Below are positions 43,003 to 52,847 of a stretch of DNA of 64,000 nt, in pieces; position 1 is the first letter of the stretch, and the number at the start of each line of letters is the position of its first letter. Both the position numbers and the translations under genes were made by a program. Source of the stretch: CADEDV01 sp964437415 (lineage in GTDB: Bacteria; Bacteroidota; Bacteroidia; Chitinophagales; Chitinophagaceae); NCBI GenBank assembly GCA_964437415.1, contig CAYTGN010000001.1, positions 307,444 to 371,443 on the forward strand, given 5' to 3'. Below the pieces are notes generated by a model. The model had not been told where the DNA came from. It did no database searches and was given only the letters and a program-made list of their open reading frames with translations.

Positions 43003-45564
43003 TCACTTCCGTTTGAACCGGATCCATTTTTCCAGTTCCACTGCATGAAAAACAAGAGCAGCTCCCGCTATGCATATCAGCAGCTCGGTCACAGTAAGGG
43101 GTTGGGTTTTAAATATTTCGTTAGCGGCAGGCAGATATATCACAGCCAGTTGCAGCAGGAAGGTAAAGAGGATAGCCAGGGTAAGAAGCTTATTACTGTA
43201 AAGTCCTTTCTGGTAAATAAACTGGTAGTCGCTGCGGATGGCAAAAACATGACCTAATTGGGATAGTGACAATACGGTGAATACCATTGTTTGCCAGCGG
43301 GGATTATTATCATGGTAAGCCCATGCCTGCAGGCTTAGGGTGACAAAGGCCATCAGCAAACCCACCCATACGATGTGGTAGCCAATGCCGCCGGAAAAAA
43401 GACTTTCACCTGTTTTGCGGGGTGGCCTTTGCATAATATTCTTTTCTGCTTTTTCTGTGGTAAGGGCCAGACCCGGTAAGCCGTCTGTCACCAGGTTGAT
43501 CCACAGAATATGAATAGGTAAAAGAGGAATAGGCAGTCCCAGTAATGGCGCAAGGAAAATGGTCCAAATCTCTGCGCCGTTGCAGGTCAGGATGTATTTA
43601 ACAAACTTGCGGATATTGTCATAAATGCGGCGACCTTCCTTTACCGCTTTTACAATGGTGGCAAAATTGTCGTCGAGCAGGATCATGTGAGAAGCTTCTT
43701 TGCTTACATCCGTGCCAGTGATGCCCATGGCCACTCCAATATTGGCAGCTTTAAGAGAGGGAGCATCATTGACACCATCTCCAGTCATCGAAACAAAATG
43801 ACCTTTGCGTTGCAGCGATCTTACAATATCTAATTTTTGCTGTGGTGACACTCTTGCATAAACCCTTATTTTTTCCACTTTCTCATCTAATTCTTCTTTT
43901 GACAAAGCGCTGAGTTCTTTTCCGGTAATAATGATATCTCTTTCTGTCAATATGCCAATCTCTTTTGCAATGGCAGCCGCAGTTTGCGGATGATCACCGG
44001 TGATCATGACCGGGTTGATGCCGGCAGTTTTACAATCTTTGATGGCCTCTTTCACTTCTTCCCTTGGCGGGTCAATCATCCCAACAAGACCCAAAAATTT
44101 CATTTCTTTTTCAATCTCACTGTAATCAAATGGCTGCGCAATTTCATCCAGGAAGCGGAAAGCAAATGCCAGCACACGAATACCATTTGCGGCCATTGTT
44201 GCAGCCGCCGCTGTGATTTCGGATTTGTCGTTTGTTAGTTCCAATATTTGTGTTACAGATTCAGCTGCACCCTTTGTGATTGCAATAAACTTATCGTTAA
44301 TGCGGTGAACAGTGGTCATGCATTTACGGTCTGAATCAAAAGGCAGTTCGGCTACCCGTGGAAATGCGTTGGCAACAGCGGAAAGCTTTTCAACACCATA
44401 TTGTTCATCAATATATTCCACCAGGGCAATTTCTGTGGGGTCGCCGATATAGCCATCCAATGTTTTTTTCACATCATGATTTAGCCCTATGGCGCAATGA
44501 AGAAGAGGCAAATCGGGAAACATCGTTGCCAACGGGCCTTTATCTGATACCTCTGTCACCTTCATTTTATTTTGTGTCAGCGTTCCGGTTTTGTCCGAAC
44601 AAATAAAGCTGACAGAGCCCAGCGTTTCCACAGCGGGCAATTTTCGGATCAGGACATTCTTTTTCACCAGCCGGTTGGCTCCTCTTGCCAGTGCAATGGT
44701 GATCAATGCAGGCAAAGCTTCCGGAATGGCGGCAACTGCTAATGAAATTGCCAGCAGCAACATCTTCACCGGTTCTTCTCCCCGCAAGAGACCGGTTACG
44801 AAAAGCGCTGTGCAAATAAGTAAAATAAGATAAGAAAGCTTTTTGCCGAAATCATTCATCCGTTGTTGCAGGGGTGTCTGGCTTTCTTTTTCCTGCAACA
44901 TGCCGGCAATTTTCCCGATCTCTGTCTTCATGCCGGTGGCAATAACAAGACCGGAACCTCTTCCTGCAGTTATCAGCGTTCCTTTATAAGCCATGTTCAG
45001 CCTGTCACCGGTTGGCAGATCAGCATCCGTGAGTATATCACTGGTTTTGTCAACAGGAACAGATTCGCCAGTCAATGATGCTTCTTCGATTCGAAGAGAG
45101 TGAACTTCGATTAGCCGGAGATCAGCAGGAACAAGGTTCCCCGCTTCCAGCAACACAATATCACCCGGAACCAGTTCACCCGCAGCAATGTTTTCCGGGC
45201 TACCATTCCTGATAACTGTTGTCTGGGGCGCTGCTAATTTTTTTAAAGCATCCATGGCTTTTTCAGCCCGGTATTCCTGCACAAAACCCATCACGGCATT
45301 CAGCATCACGATCACCAGGATGATGATGGTATCCGTAACATCTCCGATGATGCCGGAAATGATTGCTGCTGCGATCAGCACCAGTATCATGAAATCATAG
45401 AACTGGCGGAGGAAAAGCATCCATGCGGGTTTCTTCTTTTTTTCCTCCAATTCGTTCCTGCCATAACGGGCCTGCAGACCGGGCACTTCTTCTGTGCGCA
45501 GCCCCTGTCTTCCCGACCCTGTCTGTTGCAGGGCTTTTTCTATATGAAGGGTATGCCAGTTCAT
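43003..45564 (-). CDS. Calcium-type P-type ATPase (P2 family)
   Basis: An 853-residue cation pump. The N-terminal cation-ATPase domain is followed by TGES (165-168, dephosphorylation loop), PEALP in membrane helix 4 (281-285), the phosphorylated Asp324 in CSDKTGTLTQNKM, the nucleotide-binding domain with KGAAE, and GDGVNDAPSLKAANIGVAMG. Helix 5-6 segments NGAEIWTIF and WINLVTDGLPGLAL carry the acidic and Asn residues that bind Ca2+ in SERCA/PMCA-type pumps. It most likely expels Ca2+; other divalent ions cannot be ruled out. The ATPase and the exchanger gene upstream are four bases apart, so the two Ca2+ transporters are probably co-transcribed. Confidence 0.9.
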   Translation of the reverse strand: MNWHTLHIEKALQQTGSGRQGLRTEEVPGLQARYGRNELEEKKKKPAWMLFLRQFYDFMILVLIAAAIISGIIGDVTDTIIILVIVMLNAVMGFVQEYRAEKAMDALKKLAAPQTTVIRNGSPENIAAGELVPGDIVLLEAGNLVPADLRLIEVHSLRIEEASLTGESVPVDKTSDILTDADLPTGDRLNMAYKGTLITAGRGSGLVIATGMKTEIGKIAGMLQEKESQTPLQQRMNDFGKKLSYLILLICTALFVTGLLRGEEPVKMLLLAISLAVAAIPEALPALITIALARGANRLVKKNVLIRKLPAVETLGSVSFICSDKTGTLTQNKMKVTEVSDKGPLATMFPDLPLLHCAIGLNHDVKKTLDGYIGDPTEIALVEYIDEQYGVEKLSAVANAFPRVAELPFDSDRKCMTTVHRINDKFIAITKGAAESVTQILELTNDKSEITAAAATMAANGIRVLAFAFRFLDEIAQPFDYSEIEKEMKFLGLVGMIDPPREEVKEAIKDCKTAGINPVMITGDHPQTAAAIAKEIGILTERDIIITGKELSALSKEELDEKVEKIRVYARVSPQQKLDIVRSLQRKGHFVSMTGDGVNDAPSLKAANIGVAMGITGTDVSKEASHMILLDDNFATIVKAVKEGRRIYDNIRKFVKYILTCNGAEIWTIFLAPLLGLPIPLLPIHILWINLVTDGLPGLALTTEKAEKNIMQRPPRKTGESLFSGGIGYHIVWVGLLMAFVTLSLQAWAYHDNNPRWQTMVFTVLSLSQLGHVFAIRSDYQFIYQKGLYSNKLLTLAILFTFLLQLAVIYLPAANEIFKTQPLTVTELLICIAGAALVFHAVELEKWIRFKRK

Positions 45565-45568
45565 TTTT

Positions 45569-46582
45569 TCAGGATGAATAGTGGTACAGCAACAGGATAT
45601 TGATGATATAAATTAGGAAGATCAGAGCAGCATCCCATGCCAGGAAGTAACGCTTGCCCTTTGAACGGAAGGATAGCCCGATGATCACAATAGCCGACAT
45701 GATAATAGTGGCAAAAACAGAAAGGGTGTTCACTTCTGCAGCATCTTTCAGGATATGCCCTTTTGTATAGAACAGATCATCCAGTGCCAGGATGAGAATA
45801 TTGAAGATATTACTTCCAAGCAGGCCCCCGACGGCCATGTCAATGGAACCCATTCTTACAGCGGCGACAGACACAGCTATCTCCGGCAAAGAAGTAGATG
45901 CGGCAAGAAAGAATGTACCTACAAAAGATTTATTTAGACCCGCAGCATCAGCAATATGATCTGCAAAATAGGGCAGGGCCAGCGCAGCTGCTACGATAAT
46001 ACATGCGTAAAGAATGTAACGTCTGATAATCTTCCGTGAAGATTGTTTTAGAACCAATTTGTGCGACTCATTTTCTGGAACAACAACACTATGGTGTTGC
46101 TCATTCGCATAAATGAGTTTCATGGAAATAAAGTAAATGACGATAAAAGAAAGACTGGTAAGCCCTATCCACGGAGCGATAACTACATCATCCGGGAGGA
46201 ACAATGAAAAACCGGCTATAGCGATGAGTATAATACCCAATGCAGCGCTGAGCACATGGTTTTGTGATGCGATGCTGAAAAGAGGTTTGTGTTTTGGCAC
46301 AAAGGCATCCATCACGGCCAAAATGCCAAGATTGAAAGCACAACTGCCGAGGATATCACCCACAGCAAGATCTGCCGACTGAACTATGGCCGATGAACTG
46401 ATACCTACCATCAGTTCCGGAAGTGAAGTGACGGAGGCCATCAGTATCAGTCCCACCCATGCTTTACCCCACCCTTTTATTTCGGCAAGCTGGTCGCCAT
46501 ACCGGGAAAGTTTTTTCCCGGCAAAAAAGATCACCGATGCGCAAAAGATAAACCCGGAGATGTAAAAAAATATACTGTTCAT
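45569..46582 (-). CDS. Calcium/sodium antiporter (CaCA family, YrbG-like)
   Basis: A 337-residue exchanger with about ten membrane helices and two inverted alpha-repeats: ASVTSLPELMVGISSSA with GDILGSCAFNLGIL in the first half and AASTSLPEIAVSVAAVR with GGLLGSNIFNILIL in the second. These carry the Glu and Asn residues that bind Ca2+ and Na+/H+. It couples Ca2+ export to cation entry. Co-occurrence with the P-type ATPase in one transcription unit suggests control of cytoplasmic Ca2+ during stress. Confidence 0.88.
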   Translation of the reverse strand: MNSIFFYISGFIFCASVIFFAGKKLSRYGDQLAEIKGWGKAWVGLILMASVTSLPELMVGISSSAIVQSADLAVGDILGSCAFNLGILAVMDAFVPKHKPLFSIASQNHVLSAALGIILIAIAGFSLFLPDDVVIAPWIGLTSLSFIVIYFISMKLIYANEQHHSVVVPENESHKLVLKQSSRKIIRRYILYACIIVAAALALPYFADHIADAAGLNKSFVGTFFLAASTSLPEIAVSVAAVRMGSIDMAVGGLLGSNIFNILILALDDLFYTKGHILKDAAEVNTLSVFATIIMSAIVIIGLSFRSKGKRYFLAWDAALIFLIYIINILLLYHYSS

Positions 46583-46620
46583 TCAGATCATGCACAGGTT
46601 TTGAAAACCGGAAAGCTTTA

Positions 46621-46941
46621 TTAGTTAGTTGCTTTTTTCCGGTTATTGTCCTGTAGTTTATTTTTTCTTTTCTTTAATTGTCTTTCTGCTATATCAACAG
46701 CTTCAATGATCGCTTCTTCAAAACTGGCGCAGTTTGAAGCAGCAAGGAGATCATTGCCTGGAACAGCCACCCTGATGCTGCAGGTTTTTTCTTTCCCCGG
46801 GCCGTTATTATCAGTTTTCAGGGTTAGTTCGCAACTGATGATGCGATCTGAAAAACGGGAAAGTTTTTGAATTTTTTCTTTGGCAAAGCCAATCAGTTTT
46901 TCTTTGGGTGTAAATCCCGGTGTTTGAATCTGGATGTTCAT
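46621..46941 (-). CDS. hpf: Ribosome hibernation-promoting factor (HPF/RaiA family, short form)
   Basis: A 106-residue protein with the HPF/YfiA fold: MNIQIQTPGFTPKEKLIGFAKEKIQKLSRF, then CELTLKTDNNG and AVPGNDLLAASNCASFEEAIIEAVDIAERQLKKRKNK. The short form lacks the C-terminal dimerisation domain found in long HPF. It binds the small-subunit decoding site in stationary phase and blocks translation. It lies between Ca2+ transport and universal stress genes, which supports a dormancy role for the whole block. Confidence 0.88.
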   Translation of the reverse strand: MNIQIQTPGFTPKEKLIGFAKEKIQKLSRFSDRIISCELTLKTDNNGPGKEKTCSIRVAVPGNDLLAASNCASFEEAIIEAVDIAERQLKKRKNKLQDNNRKKATN

Positions 46942-46957
46942 TTCTCTTTGTTTTATG

Positions 46958-47812
46958 TTATTCTTTTTCAGGAATGATCAATAAAGGATATTTCGTAATA
47001 TAGGCCATGTTGGTGGTGAAGCTTTGCCAGAAAAATTTTTCCAGCAGGCTTCTTTTCCTCCGCACCATCACCACCATATCATAGGGCACTTTTTTATGCA
47101 GGTTTTCCATTGTGTGTACAATGGAATCTGTTCGCAACAATTTAAAATGAAGGCCTGGGTAATTACAATTCTTTTGCAAACGTGCTGTATATTTTTCAAA
47201 CCATGTTTCTTCATTTTCTTTTTCTGATTCAATTGTGTAGGCACTGAGCAGGTGCACTACCGATACGGCAGCGCTGTATTTTTCTGCCAATTTCAGTGTA
47301 AACGAAAGAGCAGGCTGGTCGGCTTCTGTATAGCCTGCAGCAAACAATATCCGGGCCGGATCCTTTGGAGTTGATTTTTCCGGAACCAGCAGTACAGGTA
47401 TTTTACTTTTAGACATTACCCTTGACGCCACAGAACCAATCACCACTTTTCTAAGTCCGCTGGCGCCTTGTGTGCCCATTACGATCATATTAATGTTGTT
47501 GTTCGCTGCAAAATCAAGCAGGTTGCGGATCAGCGGTGCACGGCCCACCACGGTGCTGATCGCCACTCCCGGATGATCAGCAAGCATTTTTTTCTTCAAC
47601 CTTTCCAGTTTTTTCAAAAAACCGGCCTCTGTTTCTGCGTTAAAGATTTTTCTTTTTTCCGCTGTTTCAACAAATGCACTTACCACGGGTGTGAAACCAT
47701 GATAAAGTACAATAGCTGCTCCTGACCTCGCAGCAATGCACATCGCATAGTGCAGTGCTTTTTCAGCGGCAGGAGAAAAATCTGTTGGTGCCAAAATCCG
47801 TTCCAATTTCAT
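46958..47812 (-). CDS. Universal stress protein, double domain, ATP-binding type
   Basis: A 284-residue protein of two UspA domains. The first begins RILAPTDFSPAAEKALHYAM and carries the complete ATP motif G-x2-G-x9-G-S (GTQGASGLRKVVIGS), so it should bind ATP like MJ0577. The second half (from ARILFAAGYTEADQP) keeps the fold but not the motif. It is 16 bases upstream of hpf in transcription order, so both probably share a transcript. Confidence 0.88.
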   Translation of the reverse strand: MKLERILAPTDFSPAAEKALHYAMCIAARSGAAIVLYHGFTPVVSAFVETAEKRKIFNAETEAGFLKKLERLKKKMLADHPGVAISTVVGRAPLIRNLLDFAANNNINMIVMGTQGASGLRKVVIGSVASRVMSKSKIPVLLVPEKSTPKDPARILFAAGYTEADQPALSFTLKLAEKYSAAVSVVHLLSAYTIESEKENEETWFEKYTARLQKNCNYPGLHFKLLRTDSIVHTMENLHKKVPYDMVVMVRRKRSLLEKFFWQSFTTNMAYITKYPLLIIPEKE

Positions 47813-47825
47813 GGGTCATAAATTT

Positions 47826-48662
47826 TCAGGTATGTGCTATGAATAGCGGACTTTCTGTTTTTTGCATCAGTATATCAGCCATGCTGGTTTTAAACCATCG
47901 TGACACCTGGCTGCGGCGATATGCTCCCAACACCACCAGTTCATTTTCTTTATGTGCCTTCAGGTAACCGGGAATTTCTTTTTCAGCATCGCCTCTCGCT
48001 ACAACAAATTTTGCTTTGGGAAAATGTGCCCTGATAAAACCCCGTATCAGTTTATTGTCCGGAACATGCGAATCGGCCATAAACTGTTCTTTTATCGTAA
48101 ACACTTCCGCAGGCCAGATGCCGGGATCGCCAAAAAGATAGCTGAACATTTTTATAGCATAGATGCTGGAAGGCTTACCATCGTATAGCAATATTAGTTT
48201 GTCTAGCGGCATGAAGACAGATGGTGTTAACAGCACCGGGCACTGCACATCACTGAGCAGGTCTTTCAAATGGGCAGCAGGACCTTTGCTGCTTTCTTTT
48301 GTCTGCCCCCTTTTTCTGCCGATGATCAGCAAATCAGCAAACATACTGTCATGCACCAATTCTTTTGCTGAAGATTTTTTCTCGGTATTGACCGTATAAG
48401 GAATAAATACTTTGGAACAGGCCCGCTGAAACTGCTGAATGGCGAGTTCTCTTTTTTTCTTATCAATATCTTTCATTCGTTTTGCCGGCCCGAGCACACC
48501 CCTGGACCCCGCTGCTTTTTTGGCGCTGTCTTTCCTGTCTGAAGGATCATTCAGAAAAACGGCTGAAAGACCGGCATGACAGGTTTTTGCTGCCTGCAAG
48601 GCATATTCCAGCGTAGCGGCGCCAATTTTATATCCATCAAAAACGACAAGGAAATTTTTCAT
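47826..48662 (-). CDS. Universal stress protein, double domain, without ATP motif
   Basis: A 278-residue protein with two UspA-like halves, beginning KNFLVVFDGYKIGAATLEYALQAA. The usual G-x2-G-x9-G-S/T motif is absent from both halves; in the first it is replaced by GRKRGQTKESSKG and in the second by GAYRRSQVSRWFKTS. It resembles the protein at 61922 more than the other three. Non-ATP-binding family members typically signal through dimerisation. It is 13 bases upstream of the previous stress-protein gene. Confidence 0.83.
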   Translation of the reverse strand: MKNFLVVFDGYKIGAATLEYALQAAKTCHAGLSAVFLNDPSDRKDSAKKAAGSRGVLGPAKRMKDIDKKKRELAIQQFQRACSKVFIPYTVNTEKKSSAKELVHDSMFADLLIIGRKRGQTKESSKGPAAHLKDLLSDVQCPVLLTPSVFMPLDKLILLYDGKPSSIYAIKMFSYLFGDPGIWPAEVFTIKEQFMADSHVPDNKLIRGFIRAHFPKAKFVVARGDAEKEIPGYLKAHKENELVVLGAYRRSQVSRWFKTSMADILMQKTESPLFIAHT

Positions 48663-48791
48663 GTTACCATGGTTAATTTCAATAACGGTTGCAAAATATT
48701 TCCTGCTGTTTTGAAAGGGTATGATGAAGGTCAGACGGATAAATGATTAATAGTATTTTAATGCAACTGGTGTACAATACTACATCCGGAA

Positions 48792-49640
48792 CTATTTTGC
48801 AGGGATGGCCAGAACCGGGACATTGGAGTGAAAAATCATTTTCCTGGTAGTGCTTTTGTTAAAAATTTTTTCCCAGAAACCTCTTGGATAAGTGATCATA
48901 GCTGCCAGGTCTGTATCATTCACGGTATGGTATAGTTCAATGGCATGTTCAAATTCCTTTCCCTCTATCAGTTCTCCTTTAAAAGAAACGGAGGGGTAGG
49001 TTTTGGAAAGATACTGCAGGTAATTTTCCATTTTTCTTTGACCATCGAGGTAATCAACAGCAGTGGCTTTATCCGTATCAAAAAAGACCACGGGATGAAC
49101 TGCAGCAGAGAAGATGGTTGCAAATTCGATCACGGGCTGCAGCAGTTCAGGGTCTTTTTCAAAATGGTTGGTGGCGAATAATAGTTTGTCCGGCTCTTCC
49201 ATGGTATAGTTATCCGGTACTACCAGCACCGGCACTTTTGCAGAGGCCACCACATCTGCTGCGACGGTGCCCACTAATTTTTGGCGCAGGTAGCCGGCAC
49301 CTTTTGTTCCCATCACAATAAGCCCGATATTATTTTCTTCACAAACATGATGTATGGCTTCCAAGGGCATGCCCTCATGCAGAATTATTTCTGTTTTTAT
49401 GCCCGGGTATACATTTGTCACACTCTGGCGGAAGATCTCCAATTGCTCTTTGTCCTTTTCTTTCTCATGGGTATAAATGTTCTCATCAGGCGCCACAGGG
49501 AATAGCATGCTGCCTACACCTGTTTCCATCGCATGCAGAAAATATACAGTAGCCTCATTACATTTTGCAATTTCTGCTGCATACACCGCTGCTTTGCCGG
49601 CATTGGGCGAAAAATCGGTGGGAACGAGTATCTTTTTCAT
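48792..49640 (-). CDS. Universal stress protein, double domain, ATP-binding type
   Basis: A 282-residue tandem UspA protein starting KKILVPTDFSPNAGKAAVYAAEIAK. The first half carries a complete motif G-x2-G-x9-G-T (GTKGAGYLRQKLVGT) followed by KVPVLVVPDNY; the second half (KLLFATNHFEKDPELLQ) lacks it. A 129-base gap separates it from the downstream stress-protein gene, so a separate promoter is possible. Confidence 0.88.
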   Translation of the reverse strand: MKKILVPTDFSPNAGKAAVYAAEIAKCNEATVYFLHAMETGVGSMLFPVAPDENIYTHEKEKDKEQLEIFRQSVTNVYPGIKTEIILHEGMPLEAIHHVCEENNIGLIVMGTKGAGYLRQKLVGTVAADVVASAKVPVLVVPDNYTMEEPDKLLFATNHFEKDPELLQPVIEFATIFSAAVHPVVFFDTDKATAVDYLDGQRKMENYLQYLSKTYPSVSFKGELIEGKEFEHAIELYHTVNDTDLAAMITYPRGFWEKIFNKSTTRKMIFHSNVPVLAIPAK

Positions 49641-49702
49641 ACGATCTTTTCTTTAGGGAATGAATAGGTCTTGGGCTGCTTGTTCCAGGTGGCTAATAAA
49701 GA

Positions 49703-50539
49703 TTAATTTTTCCCAAAGACAAGCAACGGAACACTTGCCTGGAAAGAGAATTCTTCTGATTTGCTCGAAAGGAACAGCTTATCAAAAAAGCTTCTCCGCT
49801 GGTTGGTAAACATGATTACCACCGATGGTTTGCTGATTCTCACCTGGTCCTGCAGGTTTCTTATCAGGGTATGTGTTGGATTATTTTTCTCTACATGAAG
49901 GTTCATACTGTATTTGAACTGCTTCCGGAACGTTGATTCAACTAATTTTTGATCTACTATCACTTCTTCGGGCCAGGCAAAATGCAACACTTCAATACTT
50001 GCTTTCAAAGGTTTGGCAAAATCAACCACCTTGCCCACTTCATTGGTATAATTGCGGAAATCAGTGGCATAGGTTACTTTCTTTATTTGAGAAGCCCTGT
50101 AGCTATGCGGTATAGCCAGCACGGGAACCGGCGATTTGGTAATCAGGTTGCCGGTGTTGGTGCCAAATATTTTCTTCAGCTTGCCTGCGCCACGGGTGCT
50201 GATGCTGATATAATCAAATCCAGGGTTCTTTTTGCAATAATCAAGCAATGATACATCTGCTGCCACACCCTGGATTACAACACAGGAGTGTTTGCCGGGT
50301 TTTTTCTTCATATTCCTGTACACTTCGGCAACAAAACGGTTCAGCTTTCTTCTTGCCTCTTCTTCCTTTCCGGCAGCATATTCGGCGAAATATACATCTG
50401 ACCAGCCTGTGGGCCTGAGCAAGAACAATGCATGTATGAAAACCAACTCTAGCTTTTGCTGACTGGCCCATTGAATGGCAAACCTCATCCCCGCTTTTGA
50501 TTTTGCAGAAAAATCGGTTGGTACTAATATTTTTTTCAT
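49703..50539 (-). CDS. Universal stress protein, double domain, altered ATP motif
   Basis: A 278-residue tandem UspA protein starting KKILVPTDFSAKSKAGMRFA. Where the ATP motif should be it has STRGAGKLKKIFGTN: the first Gly is Ser and the spacing is one residue short, so nucleotide binding is doubtful. The second half begins VTYATDFRNYTNEVGKVVDFA. A 188-base region upstream without a credible gene probably holds its promoter. Confidence 0.85.
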   Translation of the reverse strand: MKKILVPTDFSAKSKAGMRFAIQWASQQKLELVFIHALFLLRPTGWSDVYFAEYAAGKEEEARRKLNRFVAEVYRNMKKKPGKHSCVVIQGVAADVSLLDYCKKNPGFDYISISTRGAGKLKKIFGTNTGNLITKSPVPVLAIPHSYRASQIKKVTYATDFRNYTNEVGKVVDFAKPLKASIEVLHFAWPEEVIVDQKLVESTFRKQFKYSMNLHVEKNNPTHTLIRNLQDQVRISKPSVVIMFTNQRRSFFDKLFLSSKSEEFSFQASVPLLVFGKN

Positions 50540-50727
50540 ATCGTTGATTTTGTAAAGCGAAAATAAAGGGGGCGTGAGGGCCGGGATATGAGCCAGGTCA
50601 GGCCGGCGAATGACTTCACCAGTTTTTTTTCAGGTATCCGAATATACAAATTTTCCAATCCGGTAAAACAAAGTTTTGATAGATATAAAAAATAAATAAT
50701 AGCTGGTTTGATCTGACATCCGGATCA

Positions 50728-51531
50728 TCAACGATCGGGCATCACATCGGTTTGAAAAGTTATGACTCGCTTAATCAGCGTTTTTCTTCTATTCCGTTTG
50801 CTCGTCATCCATCTGCGGCGTAAATTCCTCAATACTTTTCTTTCCTCTTCCGGCGCACTGCTGATGCCAGGAAGAGACAAGCTATCAAGGGCTATGCAGA
50901 TGTCGTTATAATTTCCTAACGATTGAGCCAGTCTTTCCGCTTTGTCAAGGTGATTTCCTTTTTTTATTATATTATCGCTGGAAACATTTTCATGATAAAG
51001 CAGCCTGGAAATATAAATCATGTCCTTCAGCGCTTTCCTGATCGCATGCAGTTCTTTATCAGTAAATGTTTTGGTGTTTATGATGGCAAGAATATCTTTT
51101 GTTTTAGTGTCAAAAAAGTGCTGAAGCATGTTTTCCGTCAATTGCAAGGGAAGTCGCCCGGTAATTTTAAGTTCTTCGCTGTTGATTTTTTCTACATTGA
51201 GAATTTGTTTTTTCCACTGCGCTTTGTTTGATGAACCGGCAAAGTAGGAGTCATTTACAACAGAGTTTTGACCAAGTCGTTGCCGGTGAAGTTGTTCATC
51301 TCTTACATGACCCAAAAAACGGTACATTTTTTTAATAGATCCTGGTAGTTTCAGGTGTGATCTTTTGCGGTTAGGTGCAGAAAGCAGCCGCAGGAATGCT
51401 CTTAGTTTTTTTACCTCAACTCTGAACCGGTGAATGGCATGTTCGTTTTTTGTTTTGCTGATTTCACAGCTGCTTTTTTTCAGTTGTATGAAATGTGTAT
51501 GAATGATATTTTTTATTTGCGGCCTGTTCAT
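50728..51531 (-). CDS. CHAD-domain protein
   Basis: A 267-residue helical protein with the conserved-histidine CHAD signature near the N-terminus (HAIHRFRVEVKKLRAFLRLL) and further basic patches (RDEQLHRQRLGQ, HAIRKALKDMIYISRLL, RRRWMTSKRNRRKTL). CHAD domains bind polyphosphate through such basic faces, and in bacteria are found on polyP granules. The ATG at 51531 is preceded by an AAGAAG purine stretch and preferred over an in-frame TTG at 51555. It follows the baeRF gene by 27 bases, which suggests co-expression. Confidence 0.8.
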   Translation of the reverse strand: MNRPQIKNIIHTHFIQLKKSSCEISKTKNEHAIHRFRVEVKKLRAFLRLLSAPNRKRSHLKLPGSIKKMYRFLGHVRDEQLHRQRLGQNSVVNDSYFAGSSNKAQWKKQILNVEKINSEELKITGRLPLQLTENMLQHFFDTKTKDILAIINTKTFTDKELHAIRKALKDMIYISRLLYHENVSSDNIIKKGNHLDKAERLAQSLGNYNDICIALDSLSLPGISSAPEEERKVLRNLRRRWMTSKRNRRKTLIKRVITFQTDVMPDR

Positions 51532-51558
51532 CTTCTTTATCCATATGATTTGCAAATA

Positions 51559-52662
51559 TTAACATTGATAGAAATCTATCAGCACAATTTGTTTATAATC
51601 TGCAAGCACACCCGGATCTACAAATTCGACATCACCGCCGTTTGCCAGCACTTTTTCTATTACATCGTCCACAACATCTTTGATGTCTGCATTTCCTGAA
51701 TCATCATTTCTCTTTAAATATATGCTGTCTTTTTTGTCACCCCGCCGGGCAGAGCAAGTATAATTTTTTTCTATTACCAGCAATCTGCCCCTTTTGTGCA
51801 TGGCTTCTTTCCATACGTCTTCTATGCCTATGGATAACTTGCGGGCATTCATGGCTGATTCTATTTGCTGCAGAATATCTTTTTCCTTTATTTTTTTCCA
51901 ATCCGACAGCAATGGAGCCAGCACATTATACAACTGGCGTTCATTTGCTTCGCCATAATTCCCTTTGATATATGCTACCACACGATGACCGTTGCGGGTT
52001 GTTTTTTTAAAATGCCCTGTTGTGCGGAGAGTACCCAACACAAATAATGGCAACGGGTAGGCTTGCAGCAACAAGCTCAGCCCTTCATCAATATGATAAA
52101 GGAATTTGTCAAGCATGACCTCTTTTCGCCTGGAAGGGTCCGAGAAATTGGCAACTCTTGAGGGAATATCATTGATGTAGGCACTTACATGTTCCGGTAC
52201 ATCCGATACAATCCGGATCAGCTGGTTGTTATTACCAATATAAATGCGGCTTTGTTTACTGCTTAATACCAGCACCAGGTATTTATGCAGTTCCTTTTTG
52301 CTGTAAACAATATCCCTGATCTCAAATGAATCATCAATTATTATCTTTTCTTCCATTGGCATATCGAGATAATAAACTTTCTCCACAATGGGGGATATGA
52401 ATATTGCAATACTTTTTTTATGAGTATTATAACTCAGTTTTTTAATTAACGTTTTTAAGCGTTGCAGCAAATTAACTGCTACAGATGCTGTGTATCGGGC
52501 AAGCAGTTCAGTTTCAATTTTTCTTGTGGCCAGTTTTAGCCTGTATTCGAGTTCTGTCTGTAATGACATTTTTGGCTCAAAGGGCAAAAAGAGTGATATA
52601 CAGGGCTGCTTGCCGGGAGATTCCAGCAGGGATTTGCTTACAGGTAATGCTTTCGTTGTCAT
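51559..52662 (-). CDS. Bacterial eRF1-like protein (baeRF family)
   Basis: A 367-residue protein that looks like the bacterial archaeo-eukaryotic release-factor family. An N-terminal segment begins PCISLFLPFEPKMSLQTELEYRLKL, a middle region holds KLSYNTHKKSIAIFISPIVEKVYYLDM and KYLVLVLSSKQSRIYIGNN, and an eRF1 domain-3-like end carries VIEKVLANGGDVEFVDPGVLADYKQIVLIDFY. These families have been proposed, from comparative genomics, to act on stalled ribosomes; none has a clear GGQ motif visible here. The assignment rests on the overall pattern and the C-terminal motif, read by eye. It is divergent from the gene at 52848 across 185 bases. Confidence 0.62.
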   Translation of the reverse strand: MTTKALPVSKSLLESPGKQPCISLFLPFEPKMSLQTELEYRLKLATRKIETELLARYTASVAVNLLQRLKTLIKKLSYNTHKKSIAIFISPIVEKVYYLDMPMEEKIIIDDSFEIRDIVYSKKELHKYLVLVLSSKQSRIYIGNNNQLIRIVSDVPEHVSAYINDIPSRVANFSDPSRRKEVMLDKFLYHIDEGLSLLLQAYPLPLFVLGTLRTTGHFKKTTRNGHRVVAYIKGNYGEANERQLYNVLAPLLSDWKKIKEKDILQQIESAMNARKLSIGIEDVWKEAMHKRGRLLVIEKNYTCSARRGDKKDSIYLKRNDDSGNADIKDVVDDVIEKVLANGGDVEFVDPGVLADYKQIVLIDFYQC

Positions 52663-52847
52663 AACTGTCCGATTTGATGATGAAGTTACCCTCAGGAACA
52701 GTCCTTTTTGGGTGATGGCTGTCAGGTTTTGTTTTGATTATCCTCAAATGAGTGAAAAAGACAGTTGTTAATCAACGTCATTTCACCGGCTGATGCCGGT
52801 CATGTGCTGTTGCTGCTGTTACAGGTAGCTTTATCAAAAATTGAACC

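Noticed and set aside
50588..50695. A 35-codon + strand frame in the gap upstream of a universal stress gene
   Set aside because: Short, no recognisable features, and opposite to the likely promoter; a chance frame is more probable.
52785..52800. A 6-bp stem ACCGGC-TGAT-GCCGGT before the holin-X-like gene
   Set aside because: Short, not followed by a T-run and of a size expected by chance in 64 kb.
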